Below, in pieces: positions 18,869 through 28,907 of a stretch of 49,165 nt of DNA. The stretch lies in the NCBI RefSeq assembly GCF_001690525.1, contig NZ_LZGT01000030.1:1-49165 (forward strand), read 5' to 3'. This DNA is from Gilliamella sp. App6-5 (GTDB lineage: Bacteria; Pseudomonadota; Gammaproteobacteria; Enterobacterales; Orbaceae). The notes under the pieces were generated by a model, which was not told where the DNA came from, did not search any database, and saw only the letters and a list, made by a program, of their open reading frames with translations. A program made the translations under genes and the position numbers. Within the stretch, counting starts at the first letter, position 1, and each line of letters starts with the position of its first letter.

Positions 18869-20089
18869 ATGTTCAAAATACCTCGTTTACTGATAATGAT
18901 GTTTTTACAATATTTTGTGCAAGGTGCATGGAATATGGTTATTGGCTCGGTACTTGCCGCTTATGAGTTAAAAGAGATCGTTGGTTCAACTTATTCTGTA
19001 TTAGGAATTGCAACCATTATTTCACCACTATTTATTGGTATGGTTGCGGATCGATTTATTGCCTCACAAAAGATGATGGGGATACTACACATTATTAATG
19101 CAGGTGTACTATTTTTAATTCCTAATTTTGTTGAAAGTAGCAATACTGTTGGCTTTTTAATTATGATCTTTATTGTTGGATTACTCTTTTACCCAACTAC
19201 GGCGTTAGCCAATAGTGTCAGTTTTAGGCATATTGATGGTGTACGTTGGTTCCCGATCATTCGTGTGTTTGGCACCATTGGTTTTATGGTTGTCGGTTTT
19301 ATTCTTGGTTATACTGGTTTTTCAAAATCAATTAACTCATTTTTACTTGCAGCTGTAGCTTCGGTCGTATATGGTGTTTATTGCTTTACCCTACCAAACA
19401 CGCCACCAACAAGCAAAAATAAAAAATTTTCAATCCGCGATGCAATGTGTTTAGATGCATTATCATTATTTAAAGATAAATATTTCACCATCTTTATGTT
19501 ATCAACCTTTATATTGATGATAACAAAAACTGCTTATAGTGCTTACTTACCGGTATATTTACCAGTACTTGGTCTTGAACCAGCATCAATGATGCAAATT
19601 GCTATCGCGACCGAAGTTTTATTTATGTTCCTTTTATCGTTCTTATTGGGACACTTTGGCTTTAAAAAGATTATTTTGTTCGGTGCCATTTGCTGGGTCA
19701 TTCGTAGTTTAATGTTATCTTTCGCTGCGACTACTGATAGTGGTACGCTCTTTTATGTGATTGGTGCCTTATTGTTACAAGGAGCTTGCTGGGACTTCTT
19801 TTTTACCGCTGGAGATATTTATGTCGATAAAAAAGCAGGCCCTGAAATTAAAGCTCAAGCTCAAGGTTTACGTCTTATTGTATCCAATGGATTTGGTCTA
19901 TTTATGGCGGCATCAGTATGCGGATTTATCAATAACCGAGTAGTTACAGAAAAAACCTTACCAAATGCAGGTCCACAATGGCAAGAGTTTTGGATCTACC
20001 CAGCTGCTGTAGCCGCCGTCGTTGCTGTTGGTTTTTGGTTTTTCTTTAGAGATAAAGATATTATTACGACCTCTAAAACCACTTCATAA
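18869..20089 (+). CDS. Nucleoside:H+ symporter-type MFS transporter (NupG/XapB-like)
   Basis: The 406-residue protein has about 12 hydrophobic segments and resembles the NupG/XapB/YegT group of major facilitator permeases: FLQYFVQGAWNMVIGSVL at the start, MVADRFIASQKMMG after the second helix, and the WFPIIRVFGTIGF stretch. Such proteins import nucleosides, but the exact substrate here is unknown. It is coupled to the PhnP-like gene (13-base gap, AGGGA before the ATG) and both probably answer to the operator at 17949. It ends against a terminator that is shared with the convergent regulator gene. Confidence 0.82.
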   Translation: MFKIPRLLIMMFLQYFVQGAWNMVIGSVLAAYELKEIVGSTYSVLGIATIISPLFIGMVADRFIASQKMMGILHIINAGVLFLIPNFVESSNTVGFLIMIFIVGLLFYPTTALANSVSFRHIDGVRWFPIIRVFGTIGFMVVGFILGYTGFSKSINSFLLAAVASVVYGVYCFTLPNTPPTSKNKKFSIRDAMCLDALSLFKDKYFTIFMLSTFILMITKTAYSAYLPVYLPVLGLEPASMMQIAIATEVLFMFLLSFLLGHFGFKKIILFGAICWVIRSLMLSFAATTDSGTLFYVIGALLLQGACWDFFFTAGDIYVDKKAGPEIKAQAQGLRLIVSNGFGLFMAASVCGFINNRVVTEKTLPNAGPQWQEFWIYPAAVAAVVAVGFWFFFRDKDIITTSKTTS

Positions 20090-20132
20090 TTAAAACACAA
20101 TAAATAAAGTAAATATTGATATAACAAACACC

Positions 20133-20173
20133 ATACTGCTAATAATATTAACGTTATTAGCAGTATTCTTTTT
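20133..20173 (+). terminator. Terminator of the MFS gene, overlapping the regulator's stop
   Basis: Arms 20133-20145 and 20154-20166 are a perfect 13-bp match around an 8-base loop, followed on the plus strand by TCTTTTTTT. The stop codon and last codons of the convergent LacI-type gene (20157 onward) lie inside this structure. Confidence 0.88.
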
Positions 20174-22319
20174 TTATATGAGAGTTAATTTTTAAAATAA
20201 CCTGCTCTGAACTATATTGTCCTTTAATCCACTTTGATAAATAATGACCAATAATATGTTCAATATGCCTTAAATTAATAGCTTGGTTACCTATATAGTT
20301 TTCTCGTTTTCCGTTGGCATACTGTAATTGTGCTAATTTCAACCAAGGATAACTTTTTATAATACGTTGGTTTTGAAGAATACTATTTTGTGCGGTTGTA
20401 CCACCTAATAATGCAATTTGCTCACTGATTTCTTCAGAATAAATCCAATCAAAAAATAGTGTCGCCGAAACTGTTTTTTTACTATATTTTGAAATACCTA
20501 ATGAGCCACCACCAAATAATGGGCTATTACCAGGCACTTGAGCATACCCCACTAATGGCAAAATATTTCGATAATTGATATAACTGAATAAATTAACATA
20601 GACCATTATCATTGCTAACCGACCTTGCTCAAATTGATTAACTGACTCTTGCCACCATGCTGCATCTACTTTGTTTGCAATCTGCATAAAAGACTGTAAT
20701 TGCGTCAATGTTTCAATAGCTATTGAACAATCCAAACCTAATTGTTGGTTGCTAAATAGCTTACCTCCCTGAGCGTAATAACGTACTAAAAATTCAGATG
20801 CAATAATTTCTTCATTACCTAAGGTTATGCAACTACCAAACTCTACTGGTGATTCAGGATTTTGTGCTTGATTAAAAAAGCCAGCAATTTGATCAAATTT
20901 TTTAAAATCAACGGGCACATCTAAATGTTGACGATATTTTTCAAAATAGGATCGTTTAATTAAGGGATCTTCAAACAGATCTTTACGATAAAATAACATC
21001 TGCACGCTGGGATCAAAAGGAAGTGCATAAGCCGTATTATTCACATAGCTATATCGTTTAACAATTTCAGGTAAATAGCGATTGAATAAATTAGTTAAGT
21101 TAAGATTTAAATCAGATAATGGTTTAAATATCTTTGGGGCAAACCAAGGTAATCCTGCCATATCAATACGAATAATATCAATTTGTTTATATTGTTCAAG
21201 CTTATTGAGGATATGATAAATTTTATCAAACGGTTCGATAATTAAATTAACTTTGATTCCGCTCATTTTTTTAAAATGTGGAAGTAATTTTTTTAAAGCC
21301 TCCGTTGATGGACTAGGTATAATTAATACATTGATTTCCTCATTGTTATTAAATTTGGTATTAGCAATCTGATCAGGCAATAAGAAAAATCCTTTATTAT
21401 CTAATTTAGAAACTTGCTCTCCTTTGATTAAGCTAATGATTTGCTGGCTTAACATACCATAATTCATATGATATTGATAAAAATTGTTTTCATAAAAAAA
21501 ACTATCATCAGTAAGCGTATAAATAGGCGGACAAAGTTGCAAGCTTCCAAAATAACTAGCATTCCGTAAATAACGAGCACGCTCAATATCCATGGTAATA
21601 AGCACATCAAAAGGTTCAGATTCTTTTGTAAAAAAACTGAAAGACAAATTATAAGTAGTATTTGACGGAATTGATTCAATACTTTTTAATTCAATAGGAT
21701 AATGTTGTGCATTAAAGGCTTTTTGCAAACCTTTTTTAAAAGATTGTGCATGAGTATGATGATCAGAATTACTCAGTAAACCAATACGTTTATAATCATG
21801 TTTCATTATCTGACTAGCAATATCAGCGCCGGCTTTCTCGTAATCCAACGTAATAAATTGCACAGCCGATTCAGGTTGGCGATAAACAAAAATAATTTTT
21901 TCTTTAGCTATTTTTATTCTTTGGTAATAACGATTGGCATTGTCTAAAGTACTAACGGCTATCACTGCATAATCGCGCTTAACAGCTATCTGTTCAATAA
22001 TTTTTTGTTCTAGCTCTCTGGAATCATAAGTTAGGTATAACGTTAGTTCATAACCAAGCTGATTTAAATCATGAAATAATCCATCATAAACATTAGCATA
22101 TTGTTGAGATGTGATATTAGGCAAAACAACTGAAATTGTTTTTGCCGCACCTTCTTTTAGTATTTTCGCTTGTAAATTAAGCTGATACCCCAGCTTTTTA
22201 GCTGCATCTTCCACTAGTTTAATTTTTTTAACACTAACATTTCCACGGCCATTAAGTACATTTGAAACCGTACCATGTGATACACCTGCTTGTTTAGCTA
22301 TGTCTTTAATCGTTGTCAT
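20157..22319 (-). CDS. LacI-type regulator fused to a family-1 solute-binding domain
   Basis: At 720 residues this is about twice the size of a normal LacI regulator. Residues 1-55 are a LacI helix-turn-helix (TTIKDIAKQAGVSHGTVSNVLNG in two halves, then the hinge region). Residues about 60-320 look like the usual periplasmic-binding-protein type 1 core (ISVVLPNITSQQYANVYDGL). Residues about 325-715 look like an extracellular solute-binding protein of family 1, as in maltose or oligosaccharide ABC systems (YALPFDPSVQMLFYRKDLFED; GRLAMIMVYVN; GGGSLGISKYSKK). No signal peptide exists, so the second sensor would be cytoplasmic. The gene is convergent to the PhnP-like/MFS pair and 64 bases from glnE. 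Ligand unknown. Confidence 0.85.
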   Translation of the reverse strand: MTTIKDIAKQAGVSHGTVSNVLNGRGNVSVKKIKLVEDAAKKLGYQLNLQAKILKEGAAKTISVVLPNITSQQYANVYDGLFHDLNQLGYELTLYLTYDSRELEQKIIEQIAVKRDYAVIAVSTLDNANRYYQRIKIAKEKIIFVYRQPESAVQFITLDYEKAGADIASQIMKHDYKRIGLLSNSDHHTHAQSFKKGLQKAFNAQHYPIELKSIESIPSNTTYNLSFSFFTKESEPFDVLITMDIERARYLRNASYFGSLQLCPPIYTLTDDSFFYENNFYQYHMNYGMLSQQIISLIKGEQVSKLDNKGFFLLPDQIANTKFNNNEEINVLIIPSPSTEALKKLLPHFKKMSGIKVNLIIEPFDKIYHILNKLEQYKQIDIIRIDMAGLPWFAPKIFKPLSDLNLNLTNLFNRYLPEIVKRYSYVNNTAYALPFDPSVQMLFYRKDLFEDPLIKRSYFEKYRQHLDVPVDFKKFDQIAGFFNQAQNPESPVEFGSCITLGNEEIIASEFLVRYYAQGGKLFSNQQLGLDCSIAIETLTQLQSFMQIANKVDAAWWQESVNQFEQGRLAMIMVYVNLFSYINYRNILPLVGYAQVPGNSPLFGGGSLGISKYSKKTVSATLFFDWIYSEEISEQIALLGGTTAQNSILQNQRIIKSYPWLKLAQLQYANGKRENYIGNQAINLRHIEHIIGHYLSKWIKGQYSSEQVILKINSHIKKEYC

Positions 22320-22323
22320 TTAG

Positions 22324-22345
22324 TTTTAAACTCCGAAAATTAAAA
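22324..22345. promoter_or_regulatory. Weak CpG-centred palindrome upstream of the LacI-type gene
   Basis: The 22 bases are symmetric at 8 of 11 pairs around CG at 22334-22335, beginning four bases upstream of the start codon. It could be an autoregulatory site but is much weaker than the one at 17949, and its core differs. Confidence 0.25.
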
Positions 22346-22383
22346 CAAGATTTTTTGCCAAATTAAGCTGCTAACACCAAATA

Positions 22384-25227
22384 TCAGGTTAACCACTTTT
22401 TCCAACTCTGGCTAACAATATGCCTTTCTTGTTTAAAACACGAATTCTCAACCGTGATCGGTAAAACTTGCAGTGCTAATTGATGAATTTCGTTACGCAT
22501 ATCAATATAAGCTTTAGTTAACTGCTCGGCTTCTTCGTTATCCATAATTTGGTAATTTGCCGCGAGTTCTAAAATGCGCACATTGTCGCTCCATGTTGTC
22601 ATCTTGGGATACTGATAAGCATAATTAAGTACCAGATATTGCGATAAAAACTCAATATCACCAATACCACCCTCATCAATTTTTAAATTAAATAAATTGT
22701 TTTGAGCGCTACCTAGATGTACTCTCATTTTTTCACGCATTTCACGCACTTCTTTTTTTAATATAACTTCATCACGCTTTTTGCAAAGTACATTATGCCG
22801 AATTTGGTTAAAGCGTTTGATTAATTCACCTTCACCATATACAGCTCTAGCACGCACTAAGGCTTGATGTTCCCATGTCCAAGCTTCATTCATTTGGTAA
22901 TCTTCAAACGAATCTAAACTACAAGCAAGAAGCCCCGCATCACCTTGTGGGCGAAGCCTTACATCGACTTCATATAAAATACCAAAGCTAGTGCGCACAT
23001 TAAATAAATGAATAATTCGCTGAACTAAACGCAAATAAAATTGACGGCTATCGATCTGTTTATTTCCATTAGTCATGCTATTGACTGGACAATCATGTAA
23101 AAAAACCAGATCTAAATCAGATCCATAACCTAGCTCCCAGCCACCTAATTTACCGTAGGCAACCACAACTAAGCCTTTATTATTATCGCCCAAATGCTCT
23201 GGTTTGCCATAACGAGCAAGCATTTGGTTCCATGCCATTTGTAAAACAAAATCAAGTAATGCCTCAGCCACATAGGTTAAGTGATCGCTGACGTTCATGG
23301 TTGATAAGACTTGTTCAACATCTGCTGCTGCAATATGCAGTAATTGCATTTGCTTAAATTGGCGTAAAACTTCAAGTTGTTGTTCTTCATCATCCAACTG
23401 AATGCGTAATAAATACTGATAAAGCTGGCTTTTATACTCATTAGGTGCAACGGTTTGGTACAACGAATTGATATCAATAAGTTCATCTAATAATATGGGA
23501 TAATGAGCAAGTTGATCGCTAATCATTGGCGATGCGCTACATAAACGAATTAACTGTTTTAATGCAGTCGGATACTCCAATAATAACTCTAAATAAGTCG
23601 TGCGACTAACAATATTAATTATCAATGGTAAAATTCTTGGTAATACCATTAATGCTTGTTTGTCAGCACAACAAGCTTCTAATAGTCTTGGCATTAATTG
23701 ATCAAGTATTTCTCGTCCACGAACACCAATTGTTCGTTTACTTATATCATCTCTAAATTGCACAAGCATCTGCCAAAATTGATTTGCCTCACTATCTGAA
23801 TAGTTAGGTAGTATTGCCATCACATCATTTAATTGTAGATCTGGTACCCAAAGATCATCAAATTGATCATTATGCTGTTTATCATTAGAGGACAATTCAG
23901 GCTCTACCTCTCCAATAAGTTCATTGAATACTAAACGATTAATTTGCATTCGTGCCGATAATTCAGTTGCAAAATCAAACCAATTATTAAAGCCCATGCT
24001 TATCGCTAAACGTAACTGATCAAGATCATCCTCTGGGAGTGTTTGGGTTTGCTCATCACGAATCGCTTGCAGTAAGTTTTCGCAACGGCGCAAAAAAAGA
24101 TAATTTTCGCGTAACGTCGATACTTCTTGAGCGCTCAGTAATTGTTCATGCCCAATGACCTGTAAAGCAGATAATAATGAACGAGTTTGTAGGTTCACTA
24201 CGCGACCACCGCGAATAAGCTGAAAAACTTGTACAATAAACTCTATCTCGCGAATGCCACCTGCCCCAAGTTTAATATTGTTTTTTAAACCACGGCGATG
24301 CACTTCGCGTTCAATCATGCTTTTCATATTACGCAATGATTGCAAGACGCTAAAGTCAATATAACGACGATACACAAAAGGTTTTAGTATTTGGTAAAGC
24401 TCTTTAGCATAAGGTGCTTGCTCATTACCCAATACTTTTGCTTTAACCATTGCATAGCGTTCCCAGTCACGCCCTTGTTCTTGGTAATAATCTTCCATGG
24501 CAGCAAAACTCAATACTAAAGGCCCTCCATCACCAAGCGGGCGCAAACGCATATCCACACGGTAGACAAAACCATCTTCAGTAATTTGATCAAGTACTTT
24601 AATTAAACGTTGACCTAATCGCGTGAAGAATACCGCATTATCTAACTCTCTCCGCCCTCCTTGTGTTTGCCCATGCTCCGGATAAGTAAAAATCAAATCA
24701 ATATCAGACGAAAAATTAAGTTCTCCTCCGCCTAGTTTGCCCATCCCTAAAATCAGTAATGGCTGTAGCTCACCTTGAGCATTACAAGGAGTTCCCCACT
24801 CTTTACAACTAAGCTCATAGAGCCAATCACGAGCTGTAACAATGATCACCTCAGCCAGTTCACTCAATTGTAATAAAATCTGCTCATCATTGCTGCTATG
24901 TGTTAATTGAGACCACGCCAACCGGACTAAAATATAACGACGAAATTGTCTTAATATCTTCATTAATTCAGTTTCATCTGAACCTACTGTTAATTTTTCA
25001 CTCAACCACTTTTGATAATATTGTCTTTCGTCGGCTTGTGGTGGATTTTTTACGATATCAGAAAGCCACGGTGGAAATTGATAAAAAGCATCCACCAAAA
25101 AATCACTGTGTACTAAAATATCAAGATTAGCTTCCACCTCATTCGGGGGGCATTGCTTAAGTTGAAAGGTAATTTTTTGCTTTTGCTGCTCAAGCAAAGT
25201 GGAAAGCAAGTGGTTAAGTTCCAACAT
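22384..25227 (-). CDS. glnE: Glutamine synthetase adenylyltransferase/deadenylase GlnE
   Basis: GlnE attaches AMP to glutamine synthetase and removes it, in response to PII protein and glutamine. Two nucleotidyltransferase domains are visible: [20 protein letters not shown] in the N-terminal half (deadenylylase) and [20 protein letters not shown] in the C-terminal half (adenylylase), each followed by a helical PII-uridylyltransferase-like domain. The 947 residues match E. coli (946). Both G-S-D-x-D metal sites are intact. In E. coli ygiF lies directly upstream of glnE; here a membrane-protein gene and 455 non-coding bases separate them. Confidence 0.97.
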   Translation of the reverse strand: MLELNHLLSTLLEQQKQKITFQLKQCPPNEVEANLDILVHSDFLVDAFYQFPPWLSDIVKNPPQADERQYYQKWLSEKLTVGSDETELMKILRQFRRYILVRLAWSQLTHSSNDEQILLQLSELAEVIIVTARDWLYELSCKEWGTPCNAQGELQPLLILGMGKLGGGELNFSSDIDLIFTYPEHGQTQGGRRELDNAVFFTRLGQRLIKVLDQITEDGFVYRVDMRLRPLGDGGPLVLSFAAMEDYYQEQGRDWERYAMVKAKVLGNEQAPYAKELYQILKPFVYRRYIDFSVLQSLRNMKSMIEREVHRRGLKNNIKLGAGGIREIEFIVQVFQLIRGGRVVNLQTRSLLSALQVIGHEQLLSAQEVSTLRENYLFLRRCENLLQAIRDEQTQTLPEDDLDQLRLAISMGFNNWFDFATELSARMQINRLVFNELIGEVEPELSSNDKQHNDQFDDLWVPDLQLNDVMAILPNYSDSEANQFWQMLVQFRDDISKRTIGVRGREILDQLMPRLLEACCADKQALMVLPRILPLIINIVSRTTYLELLLEYPTALKQLIRLCSASPMISDQLAHYPILLDELIDINSLYQTVAPNEYKSQLYQYLLRIQLDDEEQQLEVLRQFKQMQLLHIAAADVEQVLSTMNVSDHLTYVAEALLDFVLQMAWNQMLARYGKPEHLGDNNKGLVVVAYGKLGGWELGYGSDLDLVFLHDCPVNSMTNGNKQIDSRQFYLRLVQRIIHLFNVRTSFGILYEVDVRLRPQGDAGLLACSLDSFEDYQMNEAWTWEHQALVRARAVYGEGELIKRFNQIRHNVLCKKRDEVILKKEVREMREKMRVHLGSAQNNLFNLKIDEGGIGDIEFLSQYLVLNYAYQYPKMTTWSDNVRILELAANYQIMDNEEAEQLTKAYIDMRNEIHQLALQVLPITVENSCFKQERHIVSQSWKKWLT

Positions 25228-25682
25228 GGGTAAACTCTCTTAGAAATATTTTTACTAAAAGTAAAATCACTAAAATAGAACCATATTATAAATAACTTTT
25301 GCTATTGATATAGTATTTTATATACAAAATAAAAACTTGCAGAAAAATAATGGATAATGCATACAAAAAATAAAAACTGTTTCAAGTTATTTGTCTTATC
25401 TTTGCCATATCGACAATACACATTTTGGAACGAGAGTTTTTTTGCTAAGATAGCATAATTACCTTAATCCTAATAAAAACATGCCATAACAAGAGGGAGT
25501 AAAAATTTCAGGTATCGCTCTATATAATCAATAACAATATATAATACAAGACAGTACTACTTATTATAGTGCCACACCTGTTGTGCTTAATGTAAAATGT
25601 TGCCATTAATAATAACAGAAATTGAACTTGCTTAATGCCAATTTTACCAGTTCAATTTCTGTTAAGTTAATTGGTGTAAGTC
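25228..25682. other. 455-base AT-rich gap between glnE and a membrane-protein gene
   Basis: I see no convincing coding frame. The stretch contains a 14-bp perfect hairpin at its upper end (25615-25662) and runs of A and T. The glnE promoter should be here, but no clear -35/-10 pair stood out. Confidence 0.5.
25615..25662 (-). terminator. 14-bp hairpin after the membrane-protein gene
   Basis: Arms 25615-25628 and 25649-25662 (ACAGAAATTGAACT and its complement) are perfect around a 20-base loop, 20 bases past the stop at 25683. On the minus strand TTATTATTAATGG follows, a poor T-run. Confidence 0.5.
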
Positions 25683-26741
25683 CTATTCAGGCGATAGCTT
25701 AACAAAACAGGATAAATTAGCTTTTTTACTAAAAAATGCCTTGGCTGTTTTGCGGACAATACCACAACCCGTTACACTTAACATGAGAAATAATAACATA
25801 ATATCGGCTATAACTATGATCAGCATTTCATTGTTTGTTAATGAGTTTGCCATCTTATCAAACCATTTTAGACAATATATATTTATAGAGATGACAATTA
25901 TTGCTGTTAATAATGTCAACATAAAAGCAATAGCAGAACTAAAAATTAATGACTTCACTTGCAATTGACCATTAACTGCCATAAATTTTTTTCGTAAAGC
26001 AAAATAACCGATCATATTTATAATCAGCAAAAACGCTGAATAAAACATAATAATTACAATATTATGTTCAAAGGGGGCTGTAGAATCTAGAGGATCTTTA
26101 GGAATAAAAAAGAAATTTAAACAGAACAAGACAATAGCTAGATAATAGAAATTAAACAATAAAATAAATAAAGATAAATGAGCTTTTTGACTATTGTCTG
26201 AGGATAATACAATCATATCTGGCTCTGTTACAAAAGCAGTTCGCAGTAGCTTTCCCCCTAAATAAATCGCCATTATTATCCAAATATAACAAGCTAATCT
26301 AAATATGCCTATATAGAGACTTTCTATATGAGGAAAATAATATGGCGCTATAGCAGAATATAAAAATCCAAGAACCTGTCGCTCAAATAGAATTTGACAA
26401 CCATTGATACCTATTATTATCAAAAAAACAATTAAGAATACACAAAGCAGATTCTTTTTATTGGCCCGATAAACCGAATTCTTGTGCAATATTATGGCTG
26501 AAGTAATAAAAATTAAAACCAGATTTGCTAGCTGATTAAAAGTATTAGGCAAAACTATATGAATAATTAATGATACAAAAGAATCGGCCCAAATATATGG
26601 ATTAAGCTTTGCATAACTGAAAACCATGTTGTCAACAAGAAGTTCTCGCCCAACCAAAAAAGTGCTATCTAGCACCCCATAAAACAGTACGAACAAGAAC
26701 GGTAATTTAAAAAAGGAGAGTTTTGTCATTTTACTTTTCAT
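25683..26741 (-). CDS. Polytopic membrane protein of unknown function
   Basis: I do not recognise this 352-residue protein. It has about eight to nine hydrophobic segments, short loops, and positive charges near the ends (MKSKMTKLSFFK, FFSKKANLS). No transporter, enzyme or secretion motif was seen; a CxxLF or Walker motif is absent. The ATG at 26741 is four bases past the ygiF stop, with another ATG at 26729; neither has a clear ribosome binding site, so translation may depend on ygiF. It sits where enterobacteria would have ygiF's C-terminus followed by glnE, so it may be an acquired gene. Confidence 0.7.
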   Translation of the reverse strand: MKSKMTKLSFFKLPFLFVLFYGVLDSTFLVGRELLVDNMVFSYAKLNPYIWADSFVSLIIHIVLPNTFNQLANLVLIFITSAIILHKNSVYRANKKNLLCVFLIVFLIIIGINGCQILFERQVLGFLYSAIAPYYFPHIESLYIGIFRLACYIWIIMAIYLGGKLLRTAFVTEPDMIVLSSDNSQKAHLSLFILLFNFYYLAIVLFCLNFFFIPKDPLDSTAPFEHNIVIIMFYSAFLLIINMIGYFALRKKFMAVNGQLQVKSLIFSSAIAFMLTLLTAIIVISINIYCLKWFDKMANSLTNNEMLIIVIADIMLLFLMLSVTGCGIVRKTAKAFFSKKANLSCFVKLSPE

Positions 26742-26745
26742 TTAA

Positions 26746-27690
26746 TTAATTAACAGTTAGATTTGCAATCAACATTAGTTTCAACTTTGTATTGATCTCA
26801 CTAAAAGCAAATTCTTTTACAGAGTTAATGGACAATAATGCCATTTGCCATTGGGTAAATTCAGGTTCAAGCGGAAGATGTTTATCTATTAGGATATAAT
26901 TGATTTGATTTAGTGTCTGTTGGTATAGTTCCAGATCATTAACTTCTAACGCATACTCTTCGTTTTGTTGCCAAAACTTTAATAGCTGCACCAAATCTTG
27001 ATGAACTTGTGGAGCAAACTGGCAGATTTCTAATGGCACATTTTTGAGTAAGTAATAACCTCTAGCGGCTTTACTTTGTGAAAAAAGATGCAAATGAAAT
27101 CGACTTAATTCAAGCGCAAAATTGAGTAAATCCTGCTTATTACCTTGTTTGATCTCTAATTCGACTTCTTGGATTATTTTAATTTTTCCATTTGAGTGAA
27201 TTTCACCTTGATCTAATGCTACTTCAATTTCACTACTTGCAAACGAAATTAACCAAACTTGACGTTTAAAGTCAGTTGAAAATAACGGTAATAAATCTTG
27301 CTGTAATCGCTCAATATCACAATTAGCAGGCAATGCCGAATGCGGTAATACAGTTAAATTAGGCACTGAATTAGGCAAATCAGCATTAAACTCAGCTCGC
27401 TCATGTAAACCCGCAATAGTTTTTTTATCACGTTTCAAGGTGATTTCAAAATGAGTTATCGTGCTGTCATTGCTTGTTCTGACTCGTAAACCACATCCAT
27501 GATGACGCAAATAATAGTCCACTGTATCATAATAGGTGTTACAAAGTGTTAATTGCGAGAATGTACGTTTTTGATTTGATATTGCAGAAAACTCTAGTTC
27601 ATCAGAGTGCGCCCATTGATTTAAATAAAGTTGCAACGCAGCAATATCACTATTATTTATTTCAAACTTTAATTCAATTTCGTTACTCAT
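26746..27690 (-). CDS. ygiF: YgiF-like inorganic triphosphatase, CYTH domain with shortened CHAD
   Basis: YgiF hydrolyses inorganic triphosphate. The N-terminal CYTH domain is clear: EIELKFEI at residues 4-11 (the ExExK motif), then TYYDT, LRVRT, ITLKRD and a later EVELEI and KAARGYYLL. In E. coli a CHAD domain follows to residue 433; here the protein ends at 314, about 90 residues into CHAD, so its C-terminal half is missing. The catalytic CYTH part looks intact. A membrane-protein ORF starts four bases after the stop. The neighbourhood with glnE is conserved in enterobacteria. Confidence 0.85.
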   Translation of the reverse strand: MSNEIELKFEINNSDIAALQLYLNQWAHSDELEFSAISNQKRTFSQLTLCNTYYDTVDYYLRHHGCGLRVRTSNDSTITHFEITLKRDKKTIAGLHERAEFNADLPNSVPNLTVLPHSALPANCDIERLQQDLLPLFSTDFKRQVWLISFASSEIEVALDQGEIHSNGKIKIIQEVELEIKQGNKQDLLNFALELSRFHLHLFSQSKAARGYYLLKNVPLEICQFAPQVHQDLVQLLKFWQQNEEYALEVNDLELYQQTLNQINYILIDKHLPLEPEFTQWQMALLSINSVKEFAFSEINTKLKLMLIANLTVN

Positions 27691-27814
27691 TAATCTATTT
27701 TTTATTCGTTATTGTGATTCATCTATTGTGTAGTTATTATGTAAAGCAATCAATGACGGAAAAACTATGCATTAAACAGTACCGTCAATTAATGTTCGTG
27801 AACTAGATTACCAA

Positions 27815-28225
27815 TTACTTTACGACACGAAATGGATTAGTTGGCTTAGGTTTGGATTGTTCGGATTGTTGAGATGGTGCTTCACGCTGAGCATGATATT
27901 GCGGCTCATCTTCAAATCCCATGCCAACGCCATTTTCGCGTGCATAAATAGCCTCAATTGCAGCCATCGGCACTACAATGTGTTGGGGTACGCCAGAAAA
28001 ACGAGCATTGAATTCAATTTGTTCATTAGTAGATAAATATTGGCCTACCGATTGCGGGGCAATATTTAAAACGATTTGATTGTTTTGGATAAATTCCTGC
28101 GGCACTAATACACCATATACCGAAGTATTCACTACAATATAAGGCGTTAAGTCGTTATCTAAAATCCAATCATAAAAAGCCCTAAATATGTAAGGGCGAC
28201 GCGGGGTCATTTGCTCAAGTTCCAT
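27815..28225 (-). CDS. sspB: ClpXP adaptor SspB
   Basis: SspB delivers ssrA-tagged proteins to the ClpXP protease. The core aligns with E. coli: MTPRRPYIFRAFYDWILDN, then QIVLNIAPQSVG and FNARFSGVP. A flexible, polar tail ends in PFRVVK, the ClpX-binding module. The tail is shorter than in E. coli (136 against 165 residues). The open frame reaches a GTG at 28234, but the ATG at 28225 has AAGG eight bases upstream and matches the family start. It follows sspA, as in relatives. Confidence 0.95.
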   Translation of the reverse strand: MELEQMTPRRPYIFRAFYDWILDNDLTPYIVVNTSVYGVLVPQEFIQNNQIVLNIAPQSVGQYLSTNEQIEFNARFSGVPQHIVVPMAAIEAIYARENGVGMGFEDEPQYHAQREAPSQQSEQSKPKPTNPFRVVK

Positions 28226-28274
28226 TAAGGCCACCTTGTCTAAAATTATCGTAAATAAGGATAAATTTAATTGA

Positions 28275-28907
28275 TTAAGATCTTATCTTTTTTTCTTCTT
28301 CTGTTAATGAATTAACAAAAGCAGGACGTTCAAAAATTCGTGCCATATAGCCTAAATAATTCTTTTCAGCGACTTTTGGTAATTCAATGTCAAGCAGAGG
28401 TAATCGCCAAAGTAATGGCGCAAAGTAACAATCACTTAAAGTAAAATCATCACTCATAAAATAATCTGCTTCTTTAAACATAACCGAGATGGAAACAAGA
28501 TCATCAAGAAGATTTTTTCGTGCTATTTTGGCAGCATCGCTATTAGGATCAGCAATGATTGTTTCGTAAGCACTGTACCACTCCTTTTTAATTCGATACA
28601 TCGTTAATCGAGAATTCGCTCGAACAATCGGATAAACTGGCATTAATGGCGGATGCGGAAAGCGTTCATCAAGGTATTCCAATGCAATATGTGGTTCATA
28701 TAACGTAAGATCTCGATCAATTAAAGTTGGAATTGAACCATATGGGTTAAGATCCAATAATTCTTGAGGTAAATTATCTGCCGTTACAAACTCTATTTCC
28801 GCAGTTACCCCTTTTTCTGCCAGAACAAAACGGATCTGATGTCCGTAAATATCTGTTGTATCACAAAATAATGTCATCACAGAACGTTTATTAACAGCAA
28901 CAACCAT
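28275..28907 (-). CDS. sspA: Stringent starvation protein A
   Basis: SspA is a glutathione-S-transferase-fold protein that binds RNA polymerase and aids stationary-phase and acid survival. It begins NKRSVMTLF and carries LDLNPYGSIPTL and YLDERFPHPPLMPVYP; the PHP motif is the surface patch known to matter in E. coli SspA. I chose the ATG at 28907, with GGAG five bases upstream, over the GTG at 28913. It forms a pair with sspB, 49 bases apart, downstream of rplM-rpsI but separated from them by a terminator. Confidence 0.95.
   Translation of the reverse strand: MVVAVNKRSVMTLFCDTTDIYGHQIRFVLAEKGVTAEIEFVTADNLPQELLDLNPYGSIPTLIDRDLTLYEPHIALEYLDERFPHPPLMPVYPIVRANSRLTMYRIKKEWYSAYETIIADPNSDAAKIARKNLLDDLVSISVMFKEADYFMSDDFTLSDCYFAPLLWRLPLLDIELPKVAEKNYLGYMARIFERPAFVNSLTEEEKKIRS

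Noticed and set aside
27546-27806. 86-codon plus-strand frame across the start of ygiF
   Set aside because: It overlaps the ygiF coding region antisense and has no family features; a shadow frame.
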